From: Nonomuraea sp.
GTDB lineage: Bacteria; Actinomycetota; Actinomycetes; Streptosporangiales; Streptosporangiaceae
DNA: 7,014 nucleotides
Assembly: GCA_013362835.1 (NCBI GenBank)
Contig: JABFVJ010000463.1
Coordinates: 1-7,014, forward strand
Direction: 5' to 3'
Shown one piece after another: positions 5,367-7,014 of the stretch. Position numbers and translations under genes: made by a program. Every line of letters begins with the position of its first letter. Positions within the stretch are counted from its first letter, which is position 1. The notes beneath the pieces are model-generated. The model was not told the origin of the DNA, searched no databases, and saw nothing but the letters and a program-made list of their open reading frames with translations.

Positions 5367-6934
5367 TGGGCGGCCTGGTCGAGGTGCCGGGGCTGGTGTG
5401 CGTGCCGGTGCTGCTGCCGCTGCTCGCGGCGGGGGTGAAGCTGGCGATCGGCGGGCGGCTGCGGCACCTGCAGTCCGTGATCAGCATCACCACGATGTGC
5501 GTCTCGCTGGCGGTGTCGCTGCTGCTGCTCACGCACGTGGACGCGAACGGGCCGCTGGTGACCGAGCTCGGCGGCTGGGGTTCGCCGGTCGGGATCTGCC
5601 TGGTGGCCGACCGGCTCTCCACGCTGGTGCTGGCGGTGTCGTCGGCGGTGACGCTCTGCGTGATGGTGTACTCGGTCGCCAACGCCTACGACGAGCAGGA
5701 GCACGACGCGCCGATGGCGATCTTCCATCCGGCGTTCCTGGTGATGGTGGCGGGCGTGGCCGACGCGTTCCTGTCCGGTGACCTGTTCAACCTGTTCGTG
5801 GCGTTCGAGATGCTGCTGAGCGGCTCGTACGTGCTGCTCACCTTCGGCGGGACCGAGTCCAGGATGCGGGCGGGGGCGACGTACACGCTGATGGCGCTGG
5901 CGTCGTCGATGTTGTTCCTGATCGCGCTGGCGGTCACCTACGGCGCGACGGGCACGCTGTCGATGGCGCAGCTCTCCGAGCGCTTCGCCACGCTGCCCGA
6001 GCTGGTCAAGCTGCTGGTCGAGCTGACGCTGCTGCTGGCGTTCGCGATCAAGGCGGCGATCTTCCCCGTGTCGGCGTGGCTGCCGGACTCCTACCCGACC
6101 GCGCCCGCCCCGGCCACGGCCGTCTTCGCCGGGCTGCTCACGAAGGTCGGCGTGTACTCGATCATCCGGCTGGAGGCGCTGCTGTTCCCCGGCGGGCCGG
6201 TGTCGACGCTGCTGATGTGGGTGGCGCTGGCCACGATGCTGGCCGGCGTGCTCGGCGCGGTGGCGCAGACCGACATCAAGCGCATGTTGTCCTTCACGCT
6301 GGTCAGCCACATCGGCTACATGGTGTTCGGGGTGGCGCTGTCGACGGTCGCCGGGCTGGCGGGCGCGGTGTTCTACATCATCCACCACATCACCGTGCAG
6401 ACGAGCCTGTTCCTGGTGACCGGGCTGATCGAGCGGCGTACCGGCACCACGTCGGTGAACCGGCTCGGCGGGCTGATGAAGACCGCTCCGGCGCTCGCCG
6501 TGCTGTTCTTCGTGCCCGCGATGAACCTGTCGGGCATCCCGCCGATGTCGGGCTTCCTGGGCAAGTTGCTGCTGGTGCAGGCGGGCCTGTCCGCCGGCGG
6601 CCCCGAGGCGCTGGTGCTGGTCGCGGGGAGCCTGGCCACGAGCCTGCTCACGCTGTACGCCATCGCCAAGACGTGGGGCAAGGCGTTCTGGCGGGGGCCG
6701 CGCGAGGAGCGGACCGGCCAGGTGATCGAGAGCGAGGAGTCGACGGGTGAGGAGCCGGTGGTGACGACGGCCGCGGTGCCGCCCGTGCTGCTGGGGGCGA
6801 CGGCGGCGCTGGTCGCGCTCGGGCTGTCGTTCACGGTGCTGGCCGGGCCGCTGGCGGCGCTGACGCAGCGGGTGGCCGCGGAGCTGAGCGACCGCGAGAC
6901 GTACATCTCGGCGGTGCTGGGGAGGCAGCGGTGA
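5366..6934 (+). CDS. mrpD: Mrp-type Na+/H+ antiporter subunit D
   Basis: The second antiporter-like (NuoM/NuoN-related) membrane subunit, 522 residues, a normal length, with about 14 membrane helices. The GTG start gives MGGLVEVPGLVCVPVLLPLL, matching the usual MrpD N-terminus. Key residues are Glu148 (LFNLFVAFEMLLSGSYVLL), Lys229 (FAIKAAIFPVSAWLPDSY), Lys260 (LLTKVGVYSIIRLE), the DIKRMLSFTLVSHIGYM segment with His315, and the loop GIPPMSGFLGK from 390. Glu148 and Lys229 correspond to residues essential in Bacillus MrpD. At HHITVQTSLFLV the position aligned to MrpA Lys327 is Gln345, not Lys. An acidic loop rich in Glu (444-466) precedes the last helices. The gene sits between mrpC and mrpE with overlaps at both ends. 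MrpD pairs with MrpA in the complex and is needed for ion exchange; which cation is moved cannot be told from sequence. Confidence 0.96.
   Translation: MGGLVEVPGLVCVPVLLPLLAAGVKLAIGGRLRHLQSVISITTMCVSLAVSLLLLTHVDANGPLVTELGGWGSPVGICLVADRLSTLVLAVSSAVTLCVMVYSVANAYDEQEHDAPMAIFHPAFLVMVAGVADAFLSGDLFNLFVAFEMLLSGSYVLLTFGGTESRMRAGATYTLMALASSMLFLIALAVTYGATGTLSMAQLSERFATLPELVKLLVELTLLLAFAIKAAIFPVSAWLPDSYPTAPAPATAVFAGLLTKVGVYSIIRLEALLFPGGPVSTLLMWVALATMLAGVLGAVAQTDIKRMLSFTLVSHIGYMVFGVALSTVAGLAGAVFYIIHHITVQTSLFLVTGLIERRTGTTSVNRLGGLMKTAPALAVLFFVPAMNLSGIPPMSGFLGKLLLVQAGLSAGGPEALVLVAGSLATSLLTLYAIAKTWGKAFWRGPREERTGQVIESEESTGEEPVVTTAAVPPVLLGATAALVALGLSFTVLAGPLAALTQRVAAELSDRETYISAVLGRQR
6919..6925 (+). promoter_or_regulatory. 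Ribosome binding site of mrpE inside the end of mrpD
   Basis: GGGGAGG lies five bases before the GTG at 6931 and is the strongest Shine-Dalgarno match in the window. It is formed by the mrpD codons for Gly-Arg (GGG AGG) and includes the only AGG arginine codon in the window that follows a G-ending codon. Confidence 0.8.
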
Positions 6935-7014
6935 ACGCGCGGCTGCTCTCGCCGCGGTTGTTCGGGCGGCGGGTGCCGCTGCCGCTGGTGGTGTGGCTGG
7001 CGGTGGTGTGGGTG
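6931..7014 (+). CDS. mrpE: Mrp antiporter subunit E, N-terminal fragment (cut by window edge)
   Basis: Twenty-eight codons are visible, starting at GTG 6931, which overlaps the mrpD stop (GTGA). They read MNARLLSPRLFGRRVPLPLV, then a hydrophobic VWLAVVWV segment. This is the usual MrpE opening: a short basic N-terminus followed by the first membrane helix. MrpE is a small membrane subunit (about 160-190 residues in full) required for assembly and activity of the antiporter. The frame is open to the end of the window, so nothing can be said about the rest. Position after mrpD and the strong ribosome binding site support the call. mrpF and mrpG would be expected next. Confidence 0.85.
   Translation, partial: MNARLLSPRLFGRRVPLPLVVWLAVVWV

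Noticed and set aside
1..7014. CRISPR arrays, tRNA or rRNA genes, insertion sequences, attachment sites
   Set aside because: No spaced direct repeats, tRNA-like cloverleaf, transposase motifs or terminal inverted repeats were seen on reading the sequence.

Overview
The window is very GC-rich, with G or C at almost every third codon position, GTG starts, C-ending codons followed by AGG arginine codons, and compact overlapping genes. Together with an MrpA protein that carries MrpB fused to its C-terminus, this points to a high-GC actinobacterium. The codon style and gene content suggest the Streptosporangiales (Nonomuraea-like), but that rank is inference.

Left part (1-1690): a very short minus-strand reading frame (21-161) resembles the N-terminal part of a small conserved actinobacterial hypothetical protein and looks shortened. 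A short divergent intergenic region separates it from a plus-strand gene for a secreted alpha/beta hydrolase of the tripeptidyl-aminopeptidase (TAP, S33) type (239-1642). That gene ends in a strong 17-bp hairpin (1649-1690) that isolates it from what follows.

Right part (1786-7014): a tightly packed plus-strand operon for a multisubunit Mrp/Mnh-type cation/proton antiporter. The order is mrpA (with mrpB fused), mrpC, mrpD and the first 28 codons of mrpE, cut off by the window edge. All junctions overlap by 1-4 bases (ATGA, TAGTG, GTGA), each with a Shine-Dalgarno sequence inside the preceding gene, so the subunits are probably made by coupled translation. MrpA and MrpD are the two antiporter-like membrane subunits related to NuoL/NuoM/NuoN of complex I, and MrpC is the NuoK-like subunit. 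The assembled complex would exchange cytoplasmic Na+ (or another cation) for external H+ and help in pH and salt homeostasis. mrpF and mrpG are expected just beyond the right edge.

The most unusual item is mrpC. After a normal three-helix MrpC domain of about 98 residues it continues in frame for about 172 more residues as a highly charged, Arg/Glu-rich, probably cytoplasmic helical or coiled-coil tail. Other points are a Gln in MrpD where the MrpA paralogue has a conserved Lys, and a striking context rule for AGG codons whose only exception is the ribosome binding site of mrpE.
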